A stretch of DNA of 40,213 nt from Paracoccaceae bacterium (GTDB taxonomy: Bacteria > Pseudomonadota > Alphaproteobacteria > Rhodobacterales > Rhodobacteraceae), in the NCBI GenBank assembly GCA_007126375.1, contig SLBI01000199.1, positions 1 through 40,213 on the forward strand, given 5' to 3'. Made by a program: the position numbers and the translations under genes. Position 1 is the stretch's first letter. The number at the start of each line of letters is the position of its first letter. The notes below the pieces were generated by a model, which saw nothing but the letters and a program-made list of their open reading frames with translations, had not been told where the DNA came from and ran no database searches. Below are positions 16,692 to 24,276 of the stretch, in pieces.

Positions 16692-17369
16692 TCAGGGCGC
16701 CGGTGCCGCGGCCCGTTGCGTCGCGTTGCGCCAGCTTGCCACCAGATCGTTGAACCGCGTGCCCTGCACGGCCACGTGATCGCGCAGCGCCTGCGCCGCG
16801 GTCGCACCGTCGCCCGCCTCCAGAGCCGCGATCACCGCCCCATGTTCGGTCAGCGACTGCCGCATGCGGTCGCGCACCTGCAGCTGCAACCGGCGGAACG
16901 GCTGCAGCCGGCGGTGCAGCCGTGCCGCCTCGGCGGCCAGGAAGGCGTTGCCGGAGGCCTCGTAGACCAGATGGTGGAACCGCTCGTTCGCGGCATAATA
17001 AAGATCGTGGTTGCCGGCCGCGACGGCATCCGCGCAGGCGTGCTCGGTCCTCCGCAGCGCTGCCAGATCCGCCGGCGCGATCCTTCGTGCAGCCAGCCGA
17101 CCGCACAGCGCCTCCAGTTCGGCCATCACCTCGAACATCTCCACCATCTCGTCCAGGCCGGGATGGCGCACGAAGGCGCCGCGCCGGGCGATCAGCTGCA
17201 CCAGGCCCGAGGCCGCCAGCGCCTGGAACGCCTCGCGCAGCGGCGTGCGCGAACAGCCGAAGCGCTCGGCCAGCCGCAGTTCGTCCAGCCGCGCGCCGTC
17301 GGCGAGGGCGCCCGAAACGATCATCTGTTCCAGCTCACGGCGGATGCTGTCGGCGCGGCGGTCGGGCAT
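16692..17369 (-). CDS. GntR-family FCD-domain regulator, MatR-like
   Basis: This 225-residue repressor has a winged HTH at about 1-70 (DSIRRELEQMIVSG, LRLAERFGCSRTPLREAFQAL) and an all-helical FCD ligand domain at about 78-205, with metal-site style histidines in NERFHHLVYEASGN, EHGAVIAALEAGD and LRDHVAVQGTRF. It is divergent from the malonate genes, the place held by matR in rhizobial and rhodobacterial mat operons, so control of matA-matB by malonate or malonyl-CoA is likely. Its stop lies six bases from the end of the convergent FAD gene. No good ribosome site precedes the ATG at 17369, so a short leader or another start is possible. Confidence 0.85.
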   Translation of the reverse strand: MPDRRADSIRRELEQMIVSGALADGARLDELRLAERFGCSRTPLREAFQALAASGLVQLIARRGAFVRHPGLDEMVEMFEVMAELEALCGRLAARRIAPADLAALRRTEHACADAVAAGNHDLYYAANERFHHLVYEASGNAFLAAEAARLHRRLQPFRRLQLQVRDRMRQSLTEHGAVIAALEAGDGATAAQALRDHVAVQGTRFNDLVASWRNATQRAAAPAP

Positions 17370-17411
17370 GACGAAACGTTAGAGGCCAAGCATGCATTTT
17401 ACAAGGATTCG

Positions 17412-17456
17412 ATTGTATACGAAGATCTTGACACTGTATCCCTGCTGCGCTCTGAT
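17412..17456 (+). promoter_or_regulatory. MatR-type operator and putative mat promoter
   Basis: TTGTATACGA at 17413-17422 carries a perfect GTATAC core and matches the known FCD/FadR-subfamily operator style (T-N-GTATAC-N-A). Five bases further, TTGACA at 17428-17433 is a consensus -35, followed after 17 bases by TCTGAT at 17451-17456 as a weak -10. The operator lies just upstream of the -35 and 43 bases upstream of the repressor start, so it could control both directions. Confidence 0.6.
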
Positions 17457-17523
17457 CAACCGTGCGGTCCCGGTCGGGCGGCGCGCGTGCCGGAGTCTTC
17501 CGGCGGAACCCGGGGAGGACAGC

Positions 17524-17737
17524 ATGCACCGCAGCCGGGGCAACGCAGTTGGGCCGCTTGTGGCGTGGGTGGCGTCTCTCGCGGCGGCCGGCGCCACGGC
17601 TCCCCGCATCCGGCCGAAGACCGTTCCCGGGCGCGCTTCCCGATATCGGCCGCATGGGGCTCGCCATCGTGATCCCCTGCATCGTTCCGGGCATCGCCAC
17701 CCGGCTGCCCGATCTGGTAATGGAGCCGGCAGGATGA
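17524..17737 (+). pseudogene. Probable remnant of a malonate TRAP transporter (DctP start joined to DctM end)
   Basis: The ATG at 17524 follows GGAGGA by four bases. It encodes MHRSRGNAVGPLVAWVASL continuing AAAGATA, which looks like the signal peptide of a periplasmic DctP-type binding protein. The frame then loses meaning. In another frame, up to a stop at 17737, the sequence reads GRMGLAIVIPCIVPGIATRL followed by PDLVM, which looks like the final membrane helix of a DctM-type permease. Malonate operons of this type usually carry matP-matQ-matM, about 2.8 kb, between the promoter and matA. The simplest reading is one large internal deletion. Both segments are short and were recognised by eye, so this remains an inference. 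Confidence 0.45.
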
Positions 17738-17756
17738 CCGCGACGGAGCCGCACCG

Positions 17757-19175
17757 ATGACCCGCACGGGCTTTCTCGGCGATCTTCTCACGCAGCTGGT
17801 GGAGCGGCGCTTCATCCCTTTCCGCCCGGCCGGCGACAAGCCGATGGAGGAGCTGTGCCGCGCGCTGATGTCGGGGCAGGGCGAGGTCTCGGCGATGCGC
17901 CTGGCGCGGGAGATCCTTGGCCGCTACCGCCGGCTCGATGGCGACGGGCGGCGGGCCTTCTTCGACCTGCTGGCCGAGGGATTCGACATCGACCCCGACG
18001 CCCTGACCGAGGCCGCCGCCGCCTATGCCCGCAAGCGCGACGCCGCGCATCTCGACCGCGTGGTCCAGGCTGCCGAGCCCGGCCGGCAGGAGCTGTTCCG
18101 CCGCCTCAACCACGCCCCGGGCGCCACTGGTGAACTGGTGCGCATGCGCCGCGACCTGCTGGCGCTGTTGCCCGAGGCGCCGGCGCTCGCCCGCGTCGAT
18201 CTCGATTTCGCGCATCTCTTTGCCTCATGGTTCAATCGTGGCTTCCTGGTGCTGCGGCAGATCACCTGGGACACGCCGGCGCGGCTGCTGGAGAAGATCA
18301 TCGGCTACGAGGCGGTGCACGAGATCGGCGACTGGGACGCGCTGCGCGCCCGGATCGACCCGCCCGATCGGCGCTGCTTCGCCTTCTTCCATCCCGCCAT
18401 GCCGGACGAACCGCTGATCTTCGTGCAGGTCGCGCTGGTGCGGGGGCTGCCGGGGTCGGTGCAGGCGATCCTCGATCCCGGCCGGTCGGTGCTGGATCCC
18501 GCCACCGCCGACACCGCCACCTTCTACTCCATCTCCAACTGCCAGGAGGGGCTGCGCGGCATCTCCTTCGGCAATTCGCTGATCAAGCAGGTGGTGGAAC
18601 TGCTGCGGCAGGAGTTTCCCCACCTCCGGACCTTCGTCACCCTCTCGCCGATCCCCGGCCTGGCGCGCTGGCTGGACGAGCAGGGCGCGGCGGGCGATGC
18701 CAGCGCAGCCTGGCTGCTCGAGATGGCCCGCACCGGCCGTGGCGGGCTGGACGAGGCCGCGGCGCTGGCGCTGCGCCGCCATGCGGCGCGCTATCTTCTG
18801 CAGGCGCGGCGCCCCGACGACCGGCCGCGCGACCCTGTCGCCCGCTTTCATCTCGGCAATGGTGCACAGGTGCACGAGGTGCATGCCGGCGCCGATTTCT
18901 CGGCCCGCGGGCTTGCCCAGTCCTGCGGCGCGATGGTGAACTACCTCTACGATCCCGACGCGGTCGAGGCGAACCACGAGGATTATGCCGCCGGCCGTCG
19001 TGTCGCCGCCTCGCGCGGAGTGCGCACCCTCGCGCGCGGCGTCACCGACTGGCCCGGCGGTGCACCCCGGGCGAAGGCGGCGGCTGAAGCGCCGGAGGTG
19101 GCGCCGGCAGACTCTGCCCAACCGGTCGAGACCAGCGAAGAGGAGACCCGCCGCGATGGCCAATCCGCTCCATGA
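17757..19175 (+). CDS. matA: Malonyl-CoA decarboxylase
   Basis: MatA converts malonyl-CoA to acetyl-CoA and CO2 in the cytosol, the second step of malonate use after MatB. The 472-residue protein has the helical N-terminal domain (about 1-150) and the GNAT-like catalytic domain. Conserved segments are YSISNCQEGLRGISFGNSLI (258-276), FVTLSPIPGLARW with Ser297 (matching the catalytic Ser of human MCD), FHLGNGAQVHEVH with His365 (matching the catalytic His), and FSARGLAQSCGAMVNYLYD. The ATG at 17757 overlaps the stop of the leftover upstream frame as ATGA, a trace of former coupling. The gene overlaps matB by 20 bases. Confidence 0.95.
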   Translation: MTRTGFLGDLLTQLVERRFIPFRPAGDKPMEELCRALMSGQGEVSAMRLAREILGRYRRLDGDGRRAFFDLLAEGFDIDPDALTEAAAAYARKRDAAHLDRVVQAAEPGRQELFRRLNHAPGATGELVRMRRDLLALLPEAPALARVDLDFAHLFASWFNRGFLVLRQITWDTPARLLEKIIGYEAVHEIGDWDALRARIDPPDRRCFAFFHPAMPDEPLIFVQVALVRGLPGSVQAILDPGRSVLDPATADTATFYSISNCQEGLRGISFGNSLIKQVVELLRQEFPHLRTFVTLSPIPGLARWLDEQGAAGDASAAWLLEMARTGRGGLDEAAALALRRHAARYLLQARRPDDRPRDPVARFHLGNGAQVHEVHAGADFSARGLAQSCGAMVNYLYDPDAVEANHEDYAAGRRVAASRGVRTLARGVTDWPGGAPRAKAAAEAPEVAPADSAQPVETSEEETRRDGQSAP

Positions 19176-20682
19176 TGCGCTTTTCGCTCCGCTTGCCGGG
19201 CGCGACACGCCATTGCTGCATCTGGGCAACGGCGGCACCGTCACCTGGGCGGAGTTCGCGGCGATGTGTGCCCGCGCGGCGCAGGCGTTGCGGAGCGCAG
19301 GGCTCGGCCCCGGCGACCGGCTGGTGGTACAGGCGAGCAAGACCCCGGCGATGCTGGCGGTCTATGGCGGCGCTGTGGCGGCCGGCGTGGTCTTCCTGCC
19401 GCTCAACACGGCCTATACCGCCGAGGAAGTGGGGTATTTCCTCGCCGATTCCGGCGCGAGGATGATGCTGGCCGATCCGTCGGCGGCGGTGGCGCTGGCC
19501 CCGGTCGCCGCCCGCCACGGTGTGCGGCTGGAAACGCTGCGCGGATCCGGCGGCCACGCCGGCAGCTTCGAGGTGCTGACCGCCGCCGCCGCCGACCGCT
19601 TCGATCCGGTGCCGCGCGCACCCGACGATCTTGCCGCGCTGCTCTATACCTCCGGCACCACCGGCCGCTCGAAGGGAGCGATGCTGACGCAGGAAAACCT
19701 GCTCTCGAACGCCCGGGTGCTGACCGAGGCGTGGCGCTTCACCGCAGATGACGTGCTGCTGCATGCGCTGCCGGTGTTTCACACCCACGGGCTGTTCGTC
19801 GCCACCAACATCACCCTGCTGGCGGGCGGGTCGATGATCTTCCTGCCTGGGTTCGAGCGTGACGCGATGATCGCGGCCCTGCCGCGGGCCACGGCGATGA
19901 TGGGCGTGCCCACCTTCTACACCCGTCTTCTGGACGATCCGCGGCTGACCCGCGACCTGACCGCCCACATCCGCCTCTTCGTCTCGGGCTCGGCGCCGCT
20001 GCTGGCCGAAACCCATGCGGCATGGCAGGCGCGCACCGGCCATCGCATCCTCGAACGCTACGGCATGACCGAGACCAACATGATCACCTCCAACCCCTAT
20101 GACGGCGACCGCCGGCCGGGCACCGTCGGGTTTCCGCTGCCGGGGGTCGAGGTGCGCATCACCGACCCGGCCAGCGGCGCCGAACTGCCCGCCGGCGAGA
20201 CCGGCATGATCGAGGTGCGCGGGCCGAATGTCTTCAAGGGCTACTGGCAGATGCCGGACAAGACCGCGGCCGAGCTGCGCGACAGCGGGTTCTTCATCAC
20301 CGGCGATCTGGGCCGGTTCGATGCCGACGGCTATCTCGCCATCGTCGGCCGGCAGAAGGACCTTATCATCACTGGCGGCTACAACGTCTATCCCAAGGAG
20401 GTGGAACTGCTGCTCGACGAGGCCCCGGGCGTGCGCGAGAGCGCCGTGATCGGCGTGCCGCATCCCGATTTCGGCGAGGCCGTGCTGGGCGTGCTGGTGC
20501 CCGACCCGGGCGGTCCGCCGGATCTCGAAGCCATCGCCGCGCATCTCGGCGCCCGCATCGCCCGCTTCAAGCAGCCAAGGGCGCTGGTGGTGGTGGAGGA
20601 ACTGCCCCGCAACAGCATGGGCAAGGTGCAGAAGAACCTGCTGCGCGAGCAGTTCGCCGGTCACCTCGCCACCGGTGCCTGA
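19156..20682 (+). CDS. matB: Malonyl-CoA synthetase (AMP-forming)
   Basis: MatB activates malonate with ATP and CoA to malonyl-CoA, which MatA then decarboxylates. The 508-residue ANL-superfamily ligase shows the phosphate loop LLYTSGTTGRSKGAM (about 163-177), YGMTETNM, the adenine-site GYW segment NVFKGYWQMP, the hinge FDADGYLAIVGRQKDLIITG, and the C-terminal catalytic lysine motif PRNSMGKVQK. The start at 19156 has AGGAGA about ten bases upstream and lies inside the end of matA. With matA and the MatR-like regulator it makes a complete malonate-to-acetyl-CoA module, but no intact malonate importer is seen beside it. Confidence 0.95.
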   Translation: MANPLHDALFAPLAGRDTPLLHLGNGGTVTWAEFAAMCARAAQALRSAGLGPGDRLVVQASKTPAMLAVYGGAVAAGVVFLPLNTAYTAEEVGYFLADSGARMMLADPSAAVALAPVAARHGVRLETLRGSGGHAGSFEVLTAAAADRFDPVPRAPDDLAALLYTSGTTGRSKGAMLTQENLLSNARVLTEAWRFTADDVLLHALPVFHTHGLFVATNITLLAGGSMIFLPGFERDAMIAALPRATAMMGVPTFYTRLLDDPRLTRDLTAHIRLFVSGSAPLLAETHAAWQARTGHRILERYGMTETNMITSNPYDGDRRPGTVGFPLPGVEVRITDPASGAELPAGETGMIEVRGPNVFKGYWQMPDKTAAELRDSGFFITGDLGRFDADGYLAIVGRQKDLIITGGYNVYPKEVELLLDEAPGVRESAVIGVPHPDFGEAVLGVLVPDPGGPPDLEAIAAHLGARIARFKQPRALVVVEELPRNSMGKVQKNLLREQFAGHLATGA

Positions 20683-20699
20683 CCGCGCGGCGCAGGGCC

Positions 20700-20722
20700 G
20701 GCCTCGCCCGGGGGGCGGGGCC
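20700..20722. terminator. Strong hairpin after matB, possible terminator
   Basis: GGCCTCGCCC at 20700-20709 pairs with GGGCGGGGCC at 20713-20722 (ten pairs including one G-U) around a three-base loop. It starts 18 bases after the matB stop. No T-tract follows, so intrinsic termination is uncertain. The rest of the 233-base convergent spacer to 20915 shows no gene. Confidence 0.4.
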
Positions 20723-20915
20723 CGTATCAGCCTCTCGCGTGCCGAAGCGCGGCCTGGATGCCCTGTGTGCCCGGTCCGCGGCGCCCGGCAGCTGCGCCGC
20801 CGCGCCTTTGGCCGTGGTCACAGCCGTCAATGGCCTGCCGCTCCGCGCCCTGTGCGCACTGCCGGTTGCGGATGCCACGGCGCCGGGTGTTGGCCGCCGC
20901 TCCCTGCCGCGCCGC

Positions 20916-21521
20916 TCAGGGCAGGATCTCGATCGCCCGCACCTGCCAGACCGAACGGCTCAGCGTGGTCTCGTTCAACAGCCCCGGCACCTCGTCGAAC
21001 GGGTAGATCACGAACAGCGGCCCCTTGTCGCGCAGCGACATCCGATCGCCGTTGTGCCGCGATGCCAGGATGACCGGCAGTGCCAGAACCTCGGTCACCG
21101 GCAGCTCCGCGGCATAGTCGTTGACCGCGATCACCCTCAGCCGCGTGCCCTCGGCGCCCACCGTCGCGAGCAGTGCGGCCAGCAGCGGGCCGCTGAAGCG
21201 CTGCGGGCCGTCGTGCCATGGCGTCGCAGTGATCGTCTCGCGCTGCGGCAGGGCGTCCAGCATCGCGGCGTCGAAGCGGGCCACGGTCGGCTCGCCCGCG
21301 CCGCCGTTGCCCTGTTGCAGCGCGCCCGACACTTCGAGGATCACCCGACCCTCGGGGGCGGCCATCGTGCCGGTTTCGGCCGCGGCGGCAGAGGCCGGGC
21401 CTGGCGCCGTGCCCGGGAAGGCCGCGAGCAGCGCGAGAAGGGCGGCGAACACGCGCGTATGGACGGTGCGGACCGTCTGTCGCGCGGCACGCGGGCAGGC
21501 GGCTGCGGGCTGGTCATGCAT
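20916..21521 (-). CDS. Exported molybdopterin-domain-like oxidoreductase
   Basis: This 201-residue protein has an N-terminal signal peptide (TVHTRVFAALLALLAAFPGT, cleavage near residue 45). It then carries a single domain resembling the oxidoreductase molybdopterin-binding fold of the small COG3915-type proteins: VILEVSGAL, FDAAMLDALPQRETITATPW, FSGPLLAALLATVGAEG, VIAVNDYAAELPVTE and GPLFVIYPFDEVPGL. No conserved Cys in the sulfite-oxidase position was seen, so cofactor binding is doubtful and the protein may be a periplasmic sensor or binding domain. The start at 21521 follows AGGAG by eight bases and overlaps the end of a small proline-rich frame. No partner sensor kinase is in view. Confidence 0.72.
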   Translation of the reverse strand: MHDQPAAACPRAARQTVRTVHTRVFAALLALLAAFPGTAPGPASAAAAETGTMAAPEGRVILEVSGALQQGNGGAGEPTVARFDAAMLDALPQRETITATPWHDGPQRFSGPLLAALLATVGAEGTRLRVIAVNDYAAELPVTEVLALPVILASRHNGDRMSLRDKGPLFVIYPFDEVPGLLNETTLSRSVWQVRAIEILP

Positions 21522-21621
21522 GCGGCGGTCTCCTGTTGCGAGGGTGAGGGGGGCGATGAAACCGCAGCGGCGGCGGCGCCACCGGGCCGGGTGCGGCATC
21601 GGGCGGGGTGGCGATGGGCAT
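21514..21621 (-). CDS. Possible proline-rich upstream small ORF (35 aa)
   Basis: On the minus strand an ATG at 21621 follows GGAGGGAGG by seven bases, one of the best ribosome sites in the window. It opens a 35-codon frame rich in proline (APGPVAPPPLRF, RPPHPRNRRPPHA). Its TGA lies eight bases inside the start of the molybdopterin-domain gene, so translation would be coupled. Polyproline stretches slow ribosomes unless EF-P helps, so a leader-peptide role is conceivable. It may also be a chance frame in GC-rich DNA. Confidence 0.35.
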   Translation of the reverse strand: MPIATPPDAAPGPVAPPPLRFHRPPHPRNRRPPHA

Positions 21622-21861
21622 GGCGGCACCTCCCTCCGGAACGTATTGGCCGCAGGATAACCTGCCGCGCCCTAACCGCCCGTTACCCGCGATCGCCCCG
21701 CAAAGCCGGCGTCACGTCTTTGCCGGACGGGCTTGACCGAGGTCATGGTGCACCGCCGCCGCTGCGGCGACAGCTGGTCCGAAGCCACAGGAACGACCGA
21801 TGTCCGAACTCCGAAATGCCGGAGGCCGCGGCCGCGCGGCTGGCGCCCGGGCGGCGCCAAG
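21622..21861. other. Intergenic part of a divergent promoter region
   Basis: This spacer lies between the minus-strand small ORF and the plus-strand hydrolase. It must contain promoters for both directions, but no convincing -35/-10 pair or palindrome was found. GGAAC at 21637-21641 resembles an ECF sigma -35, but no matching -10 lies at the right distance. No gene is seen. Confidence 0.3.
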
Positions 21862-22824
21862 ATGAGCCGCCGCCCGGCCCTCATCGCCGCGGCGCTGCTG
21901 GTTGTCGCCCTTGCCGTGGTCTGGACGGGATTTCGCCGCGACATCGCCGCGCGTACGGCGGAGTTGTCCGCGGCGGCGACGTTGACCGACACCCCGCATG
22001 GCCCGGTCGCCCATGCCCGCGGCGGCGGCGGCGCGGGGCCGTTGGTGCTGGCACTCCACGGTGCCGGCGGCGGGCATGACCAGGGTGCGCTGCTGGCCCG
22101 CGCATTCCTGCCCGCGCGCGTGCCCTGGATCGCGCCGTCGCGGTTCGGCTATCCCGGTACGCCGATGCCGGCCGACGCCTCGACGGCGGCGCAGGCCGAT
22201 GCCCTCGCCGCGCTTCTCGATACGCTGGAATCGGAGCGGGTCGTCGTGCTGGCCATGTCGGGCGGGGTGCCGCCAGCGCTGCAACTGGCGCTGCGTCACC
22301 CCGGGCGGGTGCAGGCGCTGGTCCTGATCTCGCTCGCCCCCTATGCGCCGCTGACCGCCGAGGAGCAGGCGCTGCCGGTGCCGATCTGGCTCTACGATGC
22401 GCTCTTCGCCTCGGATTTTCCCTTCTGGGCGGCGCTGCACCTCCTGCCCGGCCGGCTTGCGCCGCTGTTCGATGCCCGCCCCGAACTGCGGGCGCAGCAG
22501 ACGCCGGCCGAGGCTGCCTTCGTCGATGCCATGACGCGGCATTTCCTGCCGGTGACGTTGCGTCGCGCGGGGCTTGCCAACGAAGGCGCGGCGATCGACC
22601 CGGCCGCGGCGATCGACCCCGCCGCCATCGCCGCGCCGGTGCTGATCCTGCATGCCCGGGACGACCGGCTCACCCCGGTTTCCACGGCCCTGTTCACTGC
22701 CGACCGCATCGCCGGTGCAGAGGTGGAGATCTACGACAGCGGCGGGCATCTGCTTCTCGGCCGCCACGCCGCCGCCCGCGCCCGGATCACCGACTTCCTC
22801 GGCCGGCACACGCCCACGCCCTGA
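21862..22824 (+). CDS. Membrane-anchored or exported alpha/beta hydrolase
   Basis: This 320-residue protein begins with a hydrophobic segment (ALIAAALLVVALAVVW, residues 6-21), which is a signal anchor or signal peptide. An alpha/beta-hydrolase fold follows: the oxyanion HG motif in LALHGAGGGHDQG, the nucleophile elbow VVVLAMSGGVPPAL (Ser after Met, so a variant of GxSxG), the acid in LILHARDDRLTP and the His in YDSGGHLLLG. An 18-base in-frame tandem duplication inside it gives AAIDPAAAIDPA. The substrate is unknown; esters or lactones in the envelope are possible. The ATG at 21862 places the hydrophobic segment at the N-terminus. A second copy of its last codons lies downstream at 24099. Confidence 0.82.
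   Translation: MSRRPALIAAALLVVALAVVWTGFRRDIAARTAELSAAATLTDTPHGPVAHARGGGGAGPLVLALHGAGGGHDQGALLARAFLPARVPWIAPSRFGYPGTPMPADASTAAQADALAALLDTLESERVVVLAMSGGVPPALQLALRHPGRVQALVLISLAPYAPLTAEEQALPVPIWLYDALFASDFPFWAALHLLPGRLAPLFDARPELRAQQTPAEAAFVDAMTRHFLPVTLRRAGLANEGAAIDPAAAIDPAAIAAPVLILHARDDRLTPVSTALFTADRIAGAEVEIYDSGGHLLLGRHAAARARITDFLGRHTPTP
22588..22623 (+). repeat. 18-bp in-frame tandem duplication inside the hydrolase gene
   Basis: The 18-base unit GCGGCGATCGACCCGGCC at 22588-22605 is followed at once by a copy with one change at 22606-22623. It adds six residues (AAIDPA) just before the LILHARDDR strand, probably in a surface loop. It looks like recent replication slippage. Confidence 0.8.
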
Positions 22825-22865
22825 ATCGCCCGTCCGCGGCCATCGTCTTGCCGGATGGCGGCGCG

Positions 22866-24038
22866 ATGATACGGTTCATGGCGATGACGGACATGACCGA
22901 CACTTCAGGGTTCTATCGCCGCCTGACGCCGGTGCGCGACTTTGCGCGGCTGGCCGGCTGGGAGGGCTATGCGCCGGTGCCCGACGACTGGGTGGTCGGC
23001 ACGTCCGATATCGCGGGCTCGTCGCAGGCCGTGGCGGCCGGACGCTACAAGACCGTGAACCTGGTCGGAGCGGCGGTGATCGCCGCCCAGATCAACGCGC
23101 ATGAGGGCATGGACTTTCCGTTCATCTTCGGCGGTGACGGGGCCGGCTTCGCCGTCCCGCCCGGCTGGGCCGCCCGGTCGGCCGAGGCGCTTGCCGCGGT
23201 GCGGGTCTGGGCGCGGGAAGAATTCGCGATGGAGTTGCGCATCGGCATGGTGCCTGTCGCCGAGATCCGCGCGGCCGGGTTCGACGTGAAGGTGGCCCGC
23301 TTCCAGATCTCGAAGGGCGCGGATTACGCCATGTTCGCGGGCGGCGGGCTGAGCTGGGCCGAGACACAGGTGAAGGCGGGCGCGTACGGCCTGACACAGG
23401 CTCCGCCGGGCACGCAGCCGGACCTGAGCGGGCTCAGCTGCAGATGGAGCCATATGCGCAGCCAGCACGGAACCGTGCTGTCATTGGTCATTCTGCCGGG
23501 TCGCGGCGTGGCGGAGGACGCCTTCGCCGGTTTTCTGCGCGAGGTGGTGGCGGTGGCCGACAGGCTCGACCGCTCGGGTCACCCGGCTCGCGAGACGGGA
23601 CCGGGCGCGGACTGGCCCCCCGCAGGTGCCACCCTCGAAGCGCATGCCCAGCGGCGCGGCCAGAGCGTCGGCAGGGCGCGGCGCAAGGTCCTGTTCGAAA
23701 GCCTGATGGCGTGGCTGCTGATCCGGACAGGCTGGAAGATCGGCGGCTTCGACGCGCGCCACTATCGGCGGACGGTGGGCGCCAACGCGGATTTCCGCAA
23801 GTTCGACGACGGGCTGAAGATGACGCTGGATTGCGACCCCGCGACCGAGGAGCGCCTGCGCAGCTTGCTGGAGAAGGGACAGCGGGACGGACTCGCTCGG
23901 TTCGGCCTCTATCGGCAGGACGAGGCGATGATGACCTGCATCGTGCCGTCGATGCTGACGGACGACCACTTCCATTTCGTCGACGGAGCCGCGGGAGGCT
24001 ATACCGAGGCAGCGCGGCAGATCAAGGATGCACCCTGA
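22866..24038 (+). CDS. DUF3095 family protein
   Basis: This roughly 390-residue cytosolic protein matches what is known of the DUF3095 family, whose N-terminal half resembles a nucleotide-cyclase fold. Recognisable parts are the DTSGFYRRLTPVRDF start, the segment VVGTSDIAGSSQAVAAGRYK, FIFGGDGAGFAVPP (cyclase-like FGGDG), FQISKGADYAMFAGGGLSWAE, WLLIRTGWKIGGFD, and the C-terminal AMMTCIVPS with HFHFVDGAAGGYTEAA. No function is established. The start is uncertain among ATGs at 22866, 22878, 22884 and 22893, none with a strong ribosome site. It lies between the hydrolase gene and a fragment of a second hydrolase 3' end, so its arrival may have involved a local duplication. Confidence 0.8.
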   Translation: MIRFMAMTDMTDTSGFYRRLTPVRDFARLAGWEGYAPVPDDWVVGTSDIAGSSQAVAAGRYKTVNLVGAAVIAAQINAHEGMDFPFIFGGDGAGFAVPPGWAARSAEALAAVRVWAREEFAMELRIGMVPVAEIRAAGFDVKVARFQISKGADYAMFAGGGLSWAETQVKAGAYGLTQAPPGTQPDLSGLSCRWSHMRSQHGTVLSLVILPGRGVAEDAFAGFLREVVAVADRLDRSGHPARETGPGADWPPAGATLEAHAQRRGQSVGRARRKVLFESLMAWLLIRTGWKIGGFDARHYRRTVGANADFRKFDDGLKMTLDCDPATEERLRSLLEKGQRDGLARFGLYRQDEAMMTCIVPSMLTDDHFHFVDGAAGGYTEAARQIKDAP

Positions 24039-24089
24039 CCGTTCGGGCCGGCGCCGTTCGGCCCGATGCCGCAGGGCCTGCCGCCGCCT

Positions 24090-24145
24090 TGTGTCGCCGA
24101 CTTCTCCGGCCGCCGCACGCCGATGCCCTGAAACACCCGGCCGCG
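24090..24145 (+). pseudogene. Duplicated 3' end of the alpha/beta hydrolase gene
   Basis: In the 238-base spacer after the DUF3095 gene, 24099-24131 encodes DFSGRRTPMP plus stop. The intact hydrolase ends at 22792-22824 with DFLGRHTPTP plus stop. Base similarity continues about 15 bases beyond the stop (both run into CCCG-N-CCGCGG). By hand about four fifths of roughly 50 bases agree. This is best read as the leftover of a second, otherwise deleted hydrolase gene, or as one flank of a local duplication around the DUF3095 gene. Confidence 0.55.
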
Positions 24146-24276
24146 GGCGCGCGGCTGCAAGGCATTGCAGCCGGGTCGCGGGTCTGGCAAACCGCGCTCG
24201 CCGCAGGCGGGGGCGCGGACAGGGCGCGGATGGCGTCGGTCGGCCCCCTGTCCGGTGGCCCGGATGGAGGACATCG

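Noticed and set aside
21637-21665. ECF/EcfG-type promoter beginning with GGAAC before the hydrolase gene
   Set aside because: No GTT-type -10 sits 16-17 bases after GGAAC, so the match is only to the -35 half.
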